DNA of 55,335 nt from an uncultured Opitutia bacterium (GTDB lineage: Bacteria; Verrucomicrobiota; Verrucomicrobiia; Opitutales; Opitutaceae), in NCBI GenBank assembly GCA_903859715.1, contig CAIONS010000042.1, positions 1 through 55,335 of the forward strand. Direction: 5' to 3'. Of the stretch, positions 55,200 to 55,335 are shown piece by piece. The notes beneath the pieces are model-generated. The model was given only the letters and a program-made list of their open reading frames with translations. It was not told the DNA's origin and did not search any database. Within the stretch, counting starts at the first letter, position 1, and each line of letters opens with the position of its first letter. The position numbers and the translations under genes were made by a program.

Positions 55200-55335
55200 C
55201 TTGCCTCGAAAAAGTGGACACCAATTAGGCGGCTTTGGTGTGGTTTAGTTTCTGTTGGTTTTCGAACGCCACAGGGGAGAGATAACCGAGCGAGCTGTGG
55301 CGCCTCGTTGGGTTATAAAATGTCTCGATATAGTC
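55198..55335 (-). mobile_element. IS3-family insertion sequence, one end, cut by the window edge
   Basis: The likely terminal inverted repeat TGCCTCGAAAAAGTGGACAC (55202-55221) has the GTGGACA-type ending of IS3-like elements. Inside it, transposase coding starts. Exact outer end not fixed; the element continues beyond base 55335. Confidence 0.8.
55225..55335 (-). CDS. IS3-family transposase OrfB, C-terminal part
   Basis: The 36 residues visible read DYIETFYNPTRRHSSLGYLS followed by PVAFENQQKLNHTKAA and stop (55227-55225), the well-known end of DDE-type IS3 transposases (integrase core). The 5' part is beyond the window. Inserted next to the aldose epimerase gene region, apparently into a membrane-protein gene. 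Confidence 0.93.
   Translation of the reverse strand, partial: DYIETFYNPTRRHSSLGYLSPVAFENQQKLNHTKAA

Noticed and set aside
55021-55248. 75-residue plus-strand ORF at the IS end
   Set aside because: Spans the epimerase leader, the membrane-gene remnant antisense and the IS end; chance frame.

Overview
The window is a high-GC bacterial chromosome segment of about 55 kb. The gene content suggests a Verrucomicrobiota, most likely Opitutaceae-type, soil or freshwater heterotroph: two GxGYxYP-domain proteins, a DUF1680/GH127 enzyme, two heparinase II/III-like proteins, three phytanoyl-CoA-dioxygenase-like proteins, a beta-helix glycosidase-like protein and an outer-membrane TonB receptor. This placement is inferred from families and style; there is no rRNA or other phylogenetic marker beyond RecQ, MetH, Lnt and SecA. 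No tRNA, rRNA or CRISPR array was seen.

Layout. 1-2013: a pair of sugar-type ABC permeases. 2392-8263: an ECF-like sigma factor with a strong terminator, a YcaQ/AlkX-type DNA glycosylase, a multispanning membrane protein and RecQ. 8422-14033 (minus strand): GH127 enzyme, threonine ammonia-lyase (ilvA), secreted DUF885 metallopeptidase-like protein. 14330-20724: a B12 block in which a TonB receptor with a cobalamin riboswitch diverges from a B12-dependent methionine synthase split into two ORFs. 20822-25207: gene remnants, a BON lipoprotein, an M3 peptidase, a thioredoxin-like lipoprotein that seems to start with CTG, and an unknown secreted protein. 25473-47273: a DMT transporter and then a carbohydrate-oriented region with two heparinase-like proteins, a beta-helix protein, an M20 peptidase, two copies of a small-secreted-protein/GxGYxYP module flanking tspO and hlyIII, tandem PhyH genes divergent from an AraC regulator, a third PhyH, an SDR and a RhaI-type sugar isomerase. 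47616-54967: lnt, secA, an alpha-E remnant, a transglutaminase-like protease and an aldose 1-epimerase. 55198-end: the end of an IS3-family element.

How it fits together. The carbohydrate genes (GH127, heparinase-like, beta-helix, RhaI isomerase, aldose epimerase, sugar ABC permeases) point to breakdown of plant or algal polysaccharide, with the AraC protein a likely local regulator of the PhyH/heparinase genes. The TonB receptor and MetH form a B12 uptake-and-use pair.

The most striking feature is the density of short palindromic elements. Several families sit in almost every intergenic gap, supply the stop codons of several genes, appear in-frame inside metH, separate the two halves of metH, enlarge a riboswitch stem and mark a breakpoint where a gene has been truncated.
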